Source of the DNA: Roridomyces roridus
Taxonomy: Eukaryota; Basidiomycota; Agaricomycetes; Agaricales; Mycenaceae
NCBI GenBank assembly: GCA_029378245.1
Contig: JARKIF010000070.1
Location: 106,609-170,608 of the forward strand
Direction: 5' to 3'
DNA: 64,000 bases
Shown here: positions 22,600-33,618 of the stretch, one piece after another
Position numbering within the stretch: the stretch's first letter is position 1
How the letters are laid out: each line of letters starts with the position of its first letter
Notes under the pieces: generated by a model
What the model was told of the DNA's origin: nothing
What the model saw: the letters and a program-made list of their open reading frames with translations, nothing else
Database searches by the model: none
Program-made: the position numbers and the translations under genes

Positions 22600-24729
22600 C
22601 TAAACTTTGCGTAAATCACCAGTCACTGCCTTCACAAGCTGCTTGAAGAAAGGCCACGCCTCCACCACAGGCCACACCGTCGACACGCCCGTCGACAAAA
22701 ATGCCCAGACGAACGAAACAACGATCCACCCCGTAAAGAATCGTTCGGAAAATATATACCTCGTGCAGATCATCAAAACGGGGATGATGAATGCCAGGAC
22801 CAGGATAATCGCCCCGCCGCCTACACATGCCAGGTTGAAAGCCTTTTTGAGATCTATCGCAAGTTGCCGTTCTTCTTCTTCTTCTTCCTCGGCGTCTTTC
22901 TCTCCTTGTTGGTCCATGACAGACGAATTAATCGCCCGGGTCACCTCCCACTCGAACCCCTCCTGTGGCTTGATCCACGACATCACCAGCGTAATGACGA
23001 GCCCCGTCACTAGCGCACCGACGTTTCCCGCGAGAGTGGAGTACTGCATCCCCGTCGACGCGATCGTAATCTCGCCGTAAAGGGCCTGGGCCGTTCCCAA
23101 CCACGCGGCAATTCCCACTGCAAGCCCACCGAGGGCGCCCATGATAGCACCCTCCTTTGACTGTCCACGCCACGTCACGGTAAACACGGCGGGGAACACC
23201 GCACCCCCGAGCGTCAAGCCCATGACGAGGAAAAGCCAACCCAGATCGATCCCGATGGCGTTCCATATACAAGCAAAGACGGCCATCGCGATCCCAAACA
23301 CGCATATCATCCAATGCGAGACGACGATGAGCTGCTCGGAAGTGGCGTTTGGGACGAGGTATGTCTTATAAACGTCAAAGGTGAGGATGGAGGATACGGC
23401 GATCAGTTCGGCGGATGCGCAGGACGTTACAGCCATGAATAGGACAATGAGCAACGCAACGGCGCCGCTTTTGCCTAGCAAAGCGCTGACAGCAAAAGGA
23501 CTCGCCAGCCCTTGAGTGATCTGCACCCCCGAAAGCGGATTCGGGTACGTCGGGAACGAGGGGTTGTCAGCGAGGGCTACCGCCGCCAAGCCGAGTGCCG
23601 TGGAAAATGTAAAGGGAATTGCGAACCAGGCGAGTCCGCCGAGCAAATACGCGCGCACGGCGGTGGTAGGGCGGCTCGCGATCGCGCGTTGCCAGTAGGC
23701 CTGGTCGAGGCATACGGTGGCCATACCGGCGTGGAGGATGATCACGCCGAAGACCATGGCACCGTGTGAGTCCAGTGTGAGGTAGGAGCCGTCGCGGTTC
23801 CCCGCCACGGGCCGTTTGAGTGTGGCAGCCTGTAAGAGGCGGTACATCTCCGACGGTGACCCGATGAGCGGGTTCGTGGTGTAAACGGAAAAAATGAAGT
23901 AAAACATGACGATCATGAGGATCGCAGTGTGTGAAAAATCGCCTGAACGGTGAATGAATTTTCTTTCGAAGTTGTGCATGAGGACTTACAAAGGAAGGTA
24001 GCCCTCAACCCACCGAGGACCACATAAACGCATACACCCAGCGGAATCAGGAAAATGGCAGCATAGACGTTCATCCCTGTCAACGCGTTCACGACTGCAC
24101 TCCCGCCGAGTAGCAGCTGGCTTGCCACGAACACGCTAAAATACACATGTGCATCAGAATCCCAGGAGGAATACAAATACTCACTTGTTCAGCAACGCAA
24201 AAAAGATGAAAACTAGATGCGTCCCCTTGCCATACCTCGCATAGATAATCTCCAGATACGTATGACACCTCGGCGCATTTTGTTTCACTTTACACGCCAG
24301 TACGGCGAAGAGGGAGATCTGCGCGGTTGCGCTGGCGGCATACTGCGGCGGTCAATGGGTGAGAAATTCTCTATCTATGTAAGACTCGACAGACACGCAC
24401 CCAAAAAGCCCCGGCCACGCCAAATTGATAAGTCACTGTAGAACTCTGCAACAACGTCGCCGCCCACGTCGCCGCAGAAACGACGCCACTGGCTATCAGC
24501 CCCGGCTTGACGCTCCGGCTGGCGGTGTTGAATTCCTCGCTTCCTTGAGTTGAGAAGGAGGTGTAGCGGTTCTACGTGGCGTCAGTTACGTGGCTCAGAC
24601 TGAAAGGACGAGTCGAAGTACCTGAAGCCATGAGATCCCGAGCATCAACCCGGCGAAGAAGAAGCCAATGCCTACGACGACAGCGTAACCCACGCCCACA
24701 GGTAAGATTACGGTCGAGGACGAAGCCAT
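22600..24729 (-). CDS. DUR3: Urea/polyamine transporter of the DUR3 type (sodium:solute symporter family)
   Basis: It starts [20 protein letters not shown] at 24729 and ends DLRKV at 22600, with four or five short introns in the first third and one long exon for the rest. After the first helix come [40 protein letters not shown], and [17 protein letters not shown], all typical of DUR3. Later helices include [16 protein letters not shown] and [16 protein letters not shown]. Fungal DUR3 imports urea and sometimes polyamines at the plasma membrane, and is usually induced when good nitrogen sources are lacking. Length (roughly 620 residues) and about 14-15 hydrophobic segments fit. A Glu-rich stretch (EEEEEEE) lies in a late cytoplasmic loop. 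Name based on motif recognition. Confidence 0.9.
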
Positions 24730-25021
24730 CTAATGAGCAGCAGCAAGAGGGGAGGAGAGGAGGCACCCTCCGACCGGAGCGAGATGCATATATGTAGGAA
24801 ATAAATGGATGAGATGAGACCATGTGGGTGAGGAAGCGAAGAGGCGGAAAGAATAGAGTCCCTGCCGAGGAAGCCCGCGGGTGGCGAGCGAACGAACGAC
24901 CACCAACGGTGAGGATGAAAACTGTAGGCCTGTGCTTGCGAGACCTCTGGTGAAACGGGAAGGCAAGATGCAAGATAATCAAGGATTGGTCTGGGCCGTG
25001 CGAAAACTCGAAACACGTTTC

Positions 25022-26620
25022 TCAATAGCTAGTCATCTCAATCGCAAACGCAACCGCCACTTTCGAGAAACTACAAACCCGTCAGCTCTCCTCCAAGCAC
25101 ATCTTGAAGCACTCACTGAAGCATATGGTCGAAGGAAAACTCGGGCGACACGTCGATCCGATCGTCAACGGTGTGGACGTCTTGGCTAGTAGTCAGCGGG
25201 GCTCCAGACGTTGGAAACTGGCGCTTACGCGGATTCGTGTTCCTAAACTGCCCCTCCAAAGGATGACACGACTGATAGCCCGCCCTAGTCCAGCTCATAT
25301 GGTCACTCCCGGCCCTACCGGGGTAGACGTCTCTGACCCAGGGAATCTCGACTAGACGGGAGCACGTAAGTAAGCGTATAGAGTAAGAGTAAGGGTATTA
25401 TTTACTGTATCGGTCGATGAGAAGGACGAGCAGATCCGAGAGGGCGGTGTCGGTCAACGTGCCAATAACGGCGATCTCCTCGCGCGTGCCGGCCTTGAGC
25501 CACGCCTACGGAGAGAGCTGAGTCCGGATAGAGCAGAAAGAGAATGACCCACCGTCATATCAAACTGAATCATGCCTCTGACGACCTTTTCCTCGGCTTC
25601 GTAGCGTGAAGCAATCGCCAGAGAACCACGAAGACCACCCTTCGATTTGTCGTGAAAAAATGAACAGAGGTACAGGACCCCTTCTTACCTCTTCGCCAGC
25701 ATAGAAGTGAAACTCGAGCGGCGAAGTCGGGATGTAGTTCGCCACCAAAAGCCCTAACCGAAATAAGCGCTCTCGTCTTGGAAGGGTAGGAAACGAACCT
25801 CTAAACGCTTCGAGGATGGTAACGGTTCCCGACCCATCATCCCCAGCACCCGGCGCACGAGCAGAGAAGTTGGCATAATTCAGGCTGTCGATATGCGCTC
25901 CGAGAATCGTGACAGGGTCTGAATCCACTGCACCGGGCGGTGCAATACGTGCGATCTAAGAAAACGTCAACTCGAATGTTTGGTACAAAAAGAAAAGACT
26001 TGCAATGGAAATCTGCTTGAACGGATGCTGGACGGCCTCGATATCAATCAGAGCCTTCAACTCCTCACTCGCAAGCTCAGCCGTATAGGTCAAGATCTTG
26101 GCAAATAACCACTCCGAGCTCTCCTTTCCCGTGTCGGAGTTCCAAGCCCGATTGTGGTAAGAAGTCAAATGCCAGAGGTTGGCTTTCAGCTCCGCAGTGG
26201 TAAGGTGAGGAAACACGGGCTTGACGAGGGTCGAATTTGGTGGTGGGTACGAAAAGTGTTGCTTCGGGGAAGCTCCGAGGTGAGGGGTGTCGGTTCTACG
26301 CGAGAGACTCAAGATAAAGTAGGTGACAAGGTAAAAGAACGCACATATCCATAAAGTCCAGACCCTGCGCCTTGAGCTCGAGTGTTTCTGCCTCCGTCAT
26401 CCATTGCTGCTCAGCTGTGCCGTCCGTGGGAATAAATTCGACCAGACGGAGGGCATTGGAGTCAAAAGAAAGACCTATCGGGACGCATGAGGTCTTGCAA
26501 GTTGGTGACTCCCGAGTCCCGATCTGACTCACCTTGAGAAGTCTCGAAGGGGACTTGGTCATTCTGCGCTTTCGTGAAAGCAGCGAGAGCAAGTGTGAGG
26601 GTGAAAGCTAGTAGTCGCAT
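25022..26620 (-). CDS. Secreted M28 family aminopeptidase (leucine aminopeptidase 1 type)
   Basis: It starts [19 protein letters not shown], a signal peptide, at 26620 and ends FAIEMTSY at 25022. The first exons form a propeptide region. The catalytic domain has the di-zinc ligands in order: LGAHIDS (His), [17 protein letters not shown] (Asp), FYAGEE followed after an intron by GGLRGSLA (Glu), IQFDMTAWLKAGT (Asp), and [15 protein letters not shown] (His). The C-terminus continues [20 protein letters not shown] and [12 protein letters not shown]. The exon after DRY needs an intron starting GTAAATAAT; without it the protein would seem to stop early at 25398. All five ligands are conserved and the length is that of the family, so an active extracellular exopeptidase is expected. 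Confidence 0.88.
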
Positions 26621-27172
26621 CTTGCACCTTCCACGGGAGATTGGCCAATTTGGGGCCGCGCTTTAATAGAGTGACTGCGCGGACTGCGCCGCGTGATGGT
26701 GAAACTGTGCATCATGTCGATCAAACTTCTTTGATCTGTGTATCACTCTGGCCGGCCAGGGCGCGCCGCCTGGTCAAGGTGACGTTTCACGAGCGAACTA
26801 TTCGCTTACTACAACAATGAGCTTCAAGACGGACAAGGAATAATTTTTTATCGGGACATTGGAGCCGCTACGGCTGCTATGACCGCGTATCAGTAGATCA
26901 CTACCTGTCTTGCCTGTACATCCATCCTATTCCATGGTATCGACGGCCTTTCCGCTCGTGCCAGCCCCAACATTGAGAACGCGAAATCGGCAAGGAGAGA
27001 TGCAAATGGCTCGCTGCCTTGAGACGTCGATTGAACGTCAACGAAAAAATAAGTAGACATGGAGTCGTGAGATGTGGATACCCAAATTCCGCATGCAAGG
27101 CCTAGACTCGCGGGCCAGTCACGTCCACTCGGCCATCACACACCAAACAAACAACAAAGATAACCTCGTGGA
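26621..27172. other. Gene-poor stretch
   Basis: Upstream of the M28 peptidase gene. No supported reading frame on either strand. Confidence 0.45.
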
Positions 27173-27475
27173 CCAAGAGGCGTCGACGATGCAGATCTGT
27201 ACCGCCGTCAACAACACGTGAGGATGTCCCGAAACGGAAATATCTCCGGTCAACGCAAAATCCAATGCAACTTTCCCTCTTGTTTCGAGCCACAAAGGCT
27301 TTCCATGCATTTGACCATGGTCCAAGGGCTACCATCTCACCCAAAATACCTCCTGGACTCGGGACTCTTGCGCTAGAGGTCGAACCAAACAACGAACAAA
27401 TATAAATATTTTGGCCCCCCCTCATCAGCACGTGTCGTTGATGGCGGTACAGATCTGGATCGTCGAGGCCTCTTG
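27173..27475. repeat. Inverted repeat of about 50 bases with 200-base spacer
   Basis: The left arm (27173-27224) includes GCAGATCTGTACCGCC and CAACAACACGTGAGGA. The right arm (27425-27475), reverse complemented, has CCAGATCTGTACCGCC and CAACGACACGTGCTGA. Identity is high over about 50 bases and fades outside. No clear target duplication flanks it. It could be an old transposon remnant or an inverted local duplication. Confidence 0.5.
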
Positions 27476-27711
27476 TCGTGGACGGACTGGGGTGGCACGT
27501 CGCGTATTTTGGTGACGGCGTTTCACCCGCCATTTCAACGCCTCGACTTGGAAAAAACATGAAATGTGGAAAATTGGCTTTTTGGGTCTCATAGTAGAAG
27601 TGGGACAACTTTTAATTCTCTTTCCAATGAGACAGACTTTTTTGTTGATTGTTTGAGGTTGCGATGGCATCAAGGCACGGGACCGGCTGGTTTACGAGCC
27701 TATGCAAGGCC

Positions 27712-28432
27712 GGATAATTCTATTGAGAAACCCGGGGTGCAGGTAGAAACCCCCCTTATATAGCAGCCCCAAATTTATAAAATATTTTGAGGGGGGCTTC
27801 TTCGATTGGATCACATTTGATCGGCGCATCTGCCGCGAGCGGCATGGTCCGGCACACCGCAGGCTTACCCATGAATCCCAGCACCTCTACTTAGTCCATG
27901 TTGAGAATTTGTGTATGTAGATTCGACAACACTAAGGGCTTGATTCCTATTAAAGGGAGGACTCGCGATCCAAGGATGGCATGGCTCGGGCCTCGTTGAT
28001 GGCGCATCATTTGCGCGTCGGGTCCTTCCTCAATCCCGCCTACTGTCACAGAACGTGTGAGGACTCGTTTTGAATCCCTCGTGTGCTGCTGGCAAGCCAG
28101 AAAAGAATCAAAAAGGACTTGAGGTCAATGAGTCCAAGCCATCAATGCCCGCGCATCCCGCCTGGGGCGCATCAATGGTCTCGGCTCTCGAGTCTTGGAC
28201 ACTCGGCACATCTCGCCCAACACCCGTGGGAGCAGCAGAGATCTAATATCTACTACCAATGCCGACTCTGGAATTGAGAATCCCAATGGCATGTCCGGCA
28301 ACGTGTCGGCATGCACAGTCGCATCAAAGTTTGCCACATCGTTGCCGAAAATCACAGCCCGGGTTTCCATGTAGAATCTATTTTTAAATGGGGGGTTTCT
28401 GCCTTAACCCGGGCTTCTCAATAGAATTATCC
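27712..28432. mobile_element. Non-autonomous DNA transposon, Mutator-like (721 bases)
   Basis: Both ends begin GGATAATTCTATTGAGAA when read inward and continue with CCCGGG, then GAAACCCCCC, giving terminal inverted repeats of about 44 bases with few mismatches. The element is flanked by a perfect 9-base direct repeat, TGCAAGGCC, at 27703-27711 and 28433-28441. Terminal repeats plus a 9-base target duplication are typical of Mutator-like elements. The inside has no transposase-like frame, so it would depend on an enzyme encoded elsewhere. The nearly intact ends and perfect duplication suggest a fairly recent insertion. Confidence 0.8.
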
Positions 28433-28616
28433 TGCAAGGCCAGGCTTGAAACAGGAAGTAAACGAATCCCAAGGCGGAGAAGAAAACGGCCATTTTAAGG
28501 AATGGTGCCAACCAAAAGGAGCGCGTTCATTCTCAGTCCATGAATCCGACCTTCAAGCCTCCAGGCAGGCACCTTCTCCTGTGCCTTGCACAATGTTTTG
28601 CTTGGATTATCGATTT

Positions 28617-28866
28617 TTATGGAAGTTTGGAGCGAGGGGCGGGGGCGGCCACCGAGGCAGTTGTAGTCGCATCATCCCCACCACTCTTTTGGCCTTTATC
28701 CTTCTTCTTTTTCTTCTCTAAAAAGTCGTCAGTCCGTGTTGAGCGAGAATATGTTGAACATACTCGTGCCAGTGAGCTGCGAAGAGATGAACTTGCCGGT
28801 GTCAATTCCCGCCTGTCGGACTTGACGGAGGAGTCCGCCAGCCTTCGGTGGTTGGACGCGTCCCAT
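28617..28866 (-). CDS. Small basic protein of the RQAGIDAGKFLSKL family, isolated copy
   Basis: It starts MGRVQPPKAGGLLRQVRQ at 28866; the core reads VRQAGIDTGKFISSQLTGT. A 46-base intron (starting GTATGTTC, with a CTGAC branch-site-like word, ending TTTTTAG) follows in phase 1. The second exon is KKKKKDKGQKSGGDDATTTA and ends APRSKLP at 28617. Predicted length is 67 residues. Core, intron position and Lys-rich tail match the array at 45.2-46.9 kb; the intron itself is close to that of the member at 45905. If the intron were retained, a stop would follow soon after the core. I do not recognise the family. The nearest neighbour is the Mutator-like element 185 bases away. An upstream frame extension exists but lacks family support. 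Confidence 0.65.
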
Positions 28867-28929
28867 GCTGGAGGTGTTTTTTTTTGGTTGGGGGCTCGAG
28901 AACGCTGGATGGGAAACGGATGCAAGCTC

Positions 28930-28944
28930 GGACGCACTACCTTG
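28930..28944 (-). promoter_or_regulatory. Upstream element CAAGGTAGTGCGTCC of the isolated small gene
   Basis: Read on the minus strand, CAAGGTAGTGCGTCC followed by GAGCTTGCATCC lies 64 bases before the ATG. It matches the element found 56-68 bases before three small genes of the 45-46 kb array. Confidence 0.5.
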
Positions 28945-28949
28945 GCACA

Positions 28950-30809
28950 CCATGGAAAAAACCATCAGCGAAGGACCGTGGGATGTAACATATGATACAA
29001 GATGAGATGCCATATGGACCGTACCACAGAAAATGACCGAATTGTGCCAGCGCTATATAATTTATTCGGCGGACTGGTGATTATATTTGCCTAGATCTAG
29101 TCGGTGTATGGCTCAAGAAGACCCATTGAAGGCGCCGGTCAGTTTCCGGGGTCACCTGGCGACAGGAGCTTTCAGAATGGCAATCTATGGTCCAAAGACA
29201 GCTCCAAGAAAGACCCAGAGCAGAGACGTGGAGTGGATGACGAGAATGCAGGCTGAGGGTGCCGATATCGATAGTGAGTTCTTTTCTGTTCAGACCATTC
29301 GTTGGAGCTCGGGGGTTCGCGACACGGCAACTGACGGTACAGGGATATCGTAAACAAGAGCGCCGTGGAGACTCCGGCGCCGCAGTCGTAGTCACAAGGC
29401 CTTCTTGAACTTTGGAAGAATTTGTTAGTTATCTATCTTCCGTGATAGACGCAAAGGACCCACCCAACCAGCCTTCAGTCTATTCAAGGATCCAGATGGT
29501 GGCATTACCGAACATTGGAGTGTGCCTTTGAACTTGTGCAAGGTGGTGGATCGAGTTCAAGAGGAATCGATGGGAAACAAAATCATTTCTTGATGCGCCG
29601 CTTCCGAATTTTCAATTTGATGACACTGACTCCTCCTCGTCCTGTATGCACCCCGCGCAGAGATTCCGCGCCTGGAACACTCTTGGTGCTTCTCCTCAAG
29701 CCGTCCCAAAAGTGTCCTTTCCTATCGCCCCACTGGCGGCGTCCCACGAACCAATCGCTCATTGCTGATGTCTCCCCCCAGCTTCCTGAGCGCTTGAATT
29801 AATTCGGAGACACCGCGGAGACTTGTTGCTACTTCTGTGTCATCAAACCTGTCGATGTCGCCATGTCCCGACCCGCGCCACGACCTACCGAATACTGCAA
29901 TCATCCTCTCAAGATCCGTCACGACAGCTGGCCTGGACACTCTCCACTATTCTGAGACATGCGAAAGTACAAGGACTTTGGAGCGTCTGGGCCGTAATCG
30001 AAGTCGAAGACGACGGGCGTTGCAACAAAGGGCCTTGTTCCGCAGAGGGAGTTGTCGACCCGGGGAAGAAAACATTCCGATGACGACGCTGTGGGCGGCC
30101 AACAAACGATGAACAAGGCAACTCGGAACCCCACCTCTCTTCCTCCTCGGAAGACTCCTTCATTTCGACCGGATGCAGCGAACAAGTGCCCACATACTCC
30201 ATCTTTAGCCGAAAGACCGCGTGGACTTGGCGATATGCCGAGTGCAGTGCGGGAGACTTTCTCATGATTGACGCTGTGCCGAGGGTTTCCAGTCAGAAGA
30301 TTTATTCCGCTCGATGGAGCCTCGACCAACGACGTGAGTGGACTTGGGACGCCACAGAAGGATGGCTCATCGGCGGTGCTACAGCATACAGGCACGATCC
30401 GACGTGGACCGGGGTTGGCGCGAGTAGTCGGTGATCTTTGGGTTGGAAGATGTCGGAGGAGATGAATGGTGGATTCGAAGGCCGTCTTCACCGAGAGCTT
30501 CGTGCGACGCCATTTTACCGTCTCTTCTCAACCAAAGAGGGACCAGATCCGAGGCAAAATGGGACCCTGGTGGGCTGATTCGCAGGCGGTCTTGGAGGGC
30601 GTGGTCACTTTGGAGTACTTCTGCTTCTTGAAGAGATAATTTATAGCATGGCATCAGAGTGCGCAACCTCAGGGTCTGACAGCAGCTGGACAGTTCCCAG
30701 GCAGAAGAACCCAAAGCAGGGATTCATAAGCGGCGGCCCTTCGATTTGCCTTCTTTGGCTCCCTCCTCGTCCTTCCCCCATCCCGCCGCTGCACAACACC
30801 GCCGTCGTC
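28950..30809. other. Gene-poor stretch, unassigned frames only
   Basis: About 1.9 kb. Overlapping frames on both strands (for example 29919-30491 minus, 190 codons, and 30052-30434 plus) have low-complexity Pro/Ser/Arg-rich translations, no motif and no paralogue in the window. I read it as decayed sequence without calling a gene. Confidence 0.4.
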
Positions 30810-32453
30810 ATGGTCAACTGGACATCCAAGGACGAGATCGCCCATGATGGTGGTGAGCTCTTTCGGCTCATTACGACAGACGGCGCGCTAATCACCCAAT
30901 TATGTAGCCGCATTCAATAGATTTATGCACGTCCTCTTGGGCCTCTACATGTACGCGTCTTCGCGTCTCTCGCGTGCCATTTTGCTCAGTCCGAGTTGCA
31001 GTTGGGAATGGTTCACTTCCCTGTCCTTCGATTGGGACTTTTTGTCCGGAAAGCGCGTCTTCCGTTGGCCCATGGTACGCACGACGCGTTTCTACCCCAC
31101 TCTCACATCTGAGCCCTTTCAGATATTCTATTTCTTAAACCGCTATTGTCTGCTATTCGCGTTGATTGGAATGTGAGTCGTCGCGTTCTGCCAGTCGAGG
31201 GATCTGACGCGATTGACATCTACAGCGCCATCGCCCTGAACGTCACCACGTATGTCGTCCTCGACGTGTCCTTTCTTGACAACTCAACTGGCCCACCAGC
31301 GAGATTGACTGTCAGAGCTTGTATCTCTTTAACCAGTGTTTTGGAAACGCTGCCATCGGTGCGTCCGTCAACAACCCCTTTCGTCGCGTAGCTCACCTGC
31401 TGTAGGTCTGGCGAGTATCAATCTTTCGTTACGAACGTCAGTGTCGCCTCCACGCACCCTACCATCCCGTTCCTGACTTCTGCACTCCAGTATCGCCGTT
31501 TGGAACCAGAATTGGTACATCTGGGTGCCTCTCTGCGGCATCATCCTCGGACACTGGGCTTTGCTTCTCCACGGTGCGCATACTGCTCCCCATTAGTTTT
31601 CGCCCTCTCATCTTCTTTAGGTGTCCTTCTCACCGCCCGATGGGATCCCGTACTAGGCTGCACCATCACCTCGACCAACAACCACCTCCTTGCCGCGAGC
31701 TTCATCTACGGCATGTCGCTCGACTTTACGGTACTCTGCCTCACGGCGTGGAAGCTCCTCTTCCCCACCGGCGGCAGGTCGCGCCTTGTGAGCCTCATCT
31801 TCAATGACGGCTTGGTGTACTTTGTTATCGCGTAAGTCGTCTTCTTCGCGAGAAGCCAAGCTCATTTTGACGCGCCCGCGTAATAGATTCTTGTCTAGCT
31901 TGCTCGCGACGGTGTGTTTTGGCTTTCCGCTTCGTTCTGGGCGAGGCTCATTTGCTTCGCAGATCTTCATGCTCTTGAATCTCAACCCTGTCATGTCGAT
32001 AATCGCCAACGTTCCAGCGGCGGTCTCTTCCACCGTGCGTCTTTTCCTCCTTCCTATCGTCTTGACTCACCAGATCTACAGATTGTAGCCTGCCGCGCTG
32101 TCCGCCGGCTGACCAAGTACAACGGCTCCCCTGGTGCGCAGATGTTTGGTGGGACGACCACCGCGGGCTCGACGCTGGCGTTCCGCAACACGAGCCAGGC
32201 GACGACGACGCGGCCAAAGGTTGTGACGAACACGAGCAAGACGTCCGAGGGAGTGCATGTACAGGTGCGTTATGCCTCTTTTTATGTATGCGCGTCGAGT
32301 CATCTAACCTGCTCGCAGATGGAGACGTTTGAGAGCCCATCGGAGCGCTCGTTCTTGGAATACGACGCTGTCGGCAAGATTACGCGCTCTGCAGAGCCGC
32401 TCGATCCAGAGTCCCAAATCATCTCGGACGAGTTTAAGCGCCCGCCTTATTAG
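30810..32453 (+). CDS. Multi-pass membrane protein of an Agaricomycete orphan family, copy A
   Basis: It starts MVNWTSKDEIAHDG at 30810 and ends SDEFKRPPY at 32453. Introns give a continuous protein: AFNRFMHVLLGLYIWEWFTS, FDWDFLSGKRVFRWPM, IFYFLNRYCLLFALIG, CFGNAAIGLASINLSLRTIA, a helix IILGHWALLLHGVLL, TSTNNHLLAASFIYGMSLD, GLVYFVIAFLSSLLATIFML and LNPVMSIIANVPAAVSST. This gives about seven hydrophobic segments, then a soluble Thr/Ser-rich tail of roughly 100 residues. Architecture resembles DUF6533-type proteins, but I see no sequence identity to the two DUF6533 genes here. The role is unknown; receptor-like topology is only a suggestion. It is the best-preserved of three copies in the window. 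Confidence 0.8.
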
Positions 32454-33618
32454 ACTCGCGTCGAGTCTCTTGTACACTACCCGCGACCCCTCCGGATTCT
32501 CCTCCCAGTATACCGTGCCACCTCCCGCCCCAGCCAGCAGCACTTGTGACATTACTTGTTGTACACCCACGGAGCATCCATACATCCGAAATTCGTTCGC
32601 CTTCTTCTTGGCCCACCCGATCTTTTCACACCATTCCTTCTCCCGTCTCTGGCAACCCGCACCTCTTTTCGTGATCGATACATACATACAGAGTCCGGAC
32701 CGTGGAAGACGATACATAGCACTTAAAAGTAACAGAAGAAGAAGTAAAATTGTTTTGTACGATATGTAAATGTAATAGCAAAGAATACACCAGAATAGAG
32801 TCAGGAACGTAAATTGAAAGAAGGTGGATGGATGGATTCCCGCTGTCACCTTACTCTTTTCATCAATGTGGCGGCCCAATTACGGGCTTGAAGCGGGCAC
32901 CTCCCGCTCGTCGGATACAATGCTGTCTGTCGTGTATTGACAACAAGCTATGCGCGGAGCGCGGGGCAAAAGTCAGCGCCGCGAGAGGTGGAAGGCTGGG
33001 AATCAGACCATGTGGGTTTTGGACTTCTCCTTCTCAGCTACAGGTCCACAGTCAGATGAGGATTGATATGTCATATGATATGTCGGAATTATCCGCCCGT
33101 GGAGATCGTGTGAAGCAGGTTCAACGTTCCAACGTTCAACGTTCGACGTTGAGTGGGCGCCAACCTTTGAGACTCAGAACTCACTTAATTTTGCGCGAGA
33201 ATTCGGCGTCCTCGGGTTCATATCGATAATCTGTGTGAAATCAACGTGGAATGCGGTTTATCGGCACGCGTCGTGGGATGGCACGGTGGGAGGACGCGTC
33301 CGTCACGTGGGGGTGGGGTGGGGTTAAAGCGGTGATTTGGGATATTTCGGTGGTCAGTGGATGTCACGGTCGAGTTGGGTCCAGGCGTTGTCTAGTTCTT
33401 TGTCTAGAGTGAAGAGTTGTAATCTTGCAGTTGAACCAGAGTTGAACCAGAATTGGGATGACTAAGCACTACTGAGATCAGCATCAATGACGCACAAGTA
33501 AACAAATCACTGGTTTCTTTTCGACCTGTAATTCTTTTGTGGGTCCACATAACGACTCATAAGGCCAAGGTCCACACAATGCCCTGGAAAAACCCCCGCT
33601 TGCTGCCTGACCAGCGCC
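32454..33618. other. Intergenic region between membrane copies A and B, no gene seen
   Basis: It holds the 3' flank of copy A and the upstream region of copy B. Near 33118-33150 short AACGTT-containing words repeat in tandem. No gene supported. Confidence 0.45.

Noticed and set aside
25398..25928. Early stop of the M28 peptidase at about 25398
   Set aside because: Reading GTAAATAAT as an intron start restores the rest of the catalytic domain, including the last zinc-binding His, so the gene is not truncated.
29919..30491. Minus-strand frame of 190 codons
   Set aside because: Composition is low complexity, no motif is visible, and the opposite strand is equally open.
30810..32453. Calling the three orphan membrane proteins DUF6533 members
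   Set aside because: They share topology and an NRY-ending helix with DUF6533 proteins, but the acidic N-terminal signature seen in the two DUF6533 genes is not present in the same form.
33118..33150. Tandem AACGTT-containing words as a regulatory array
   Set aside because: Similar short words occur in other gaps (for example near 37620 and 46990) without fixed spacing to any gene; likely simple sequence.
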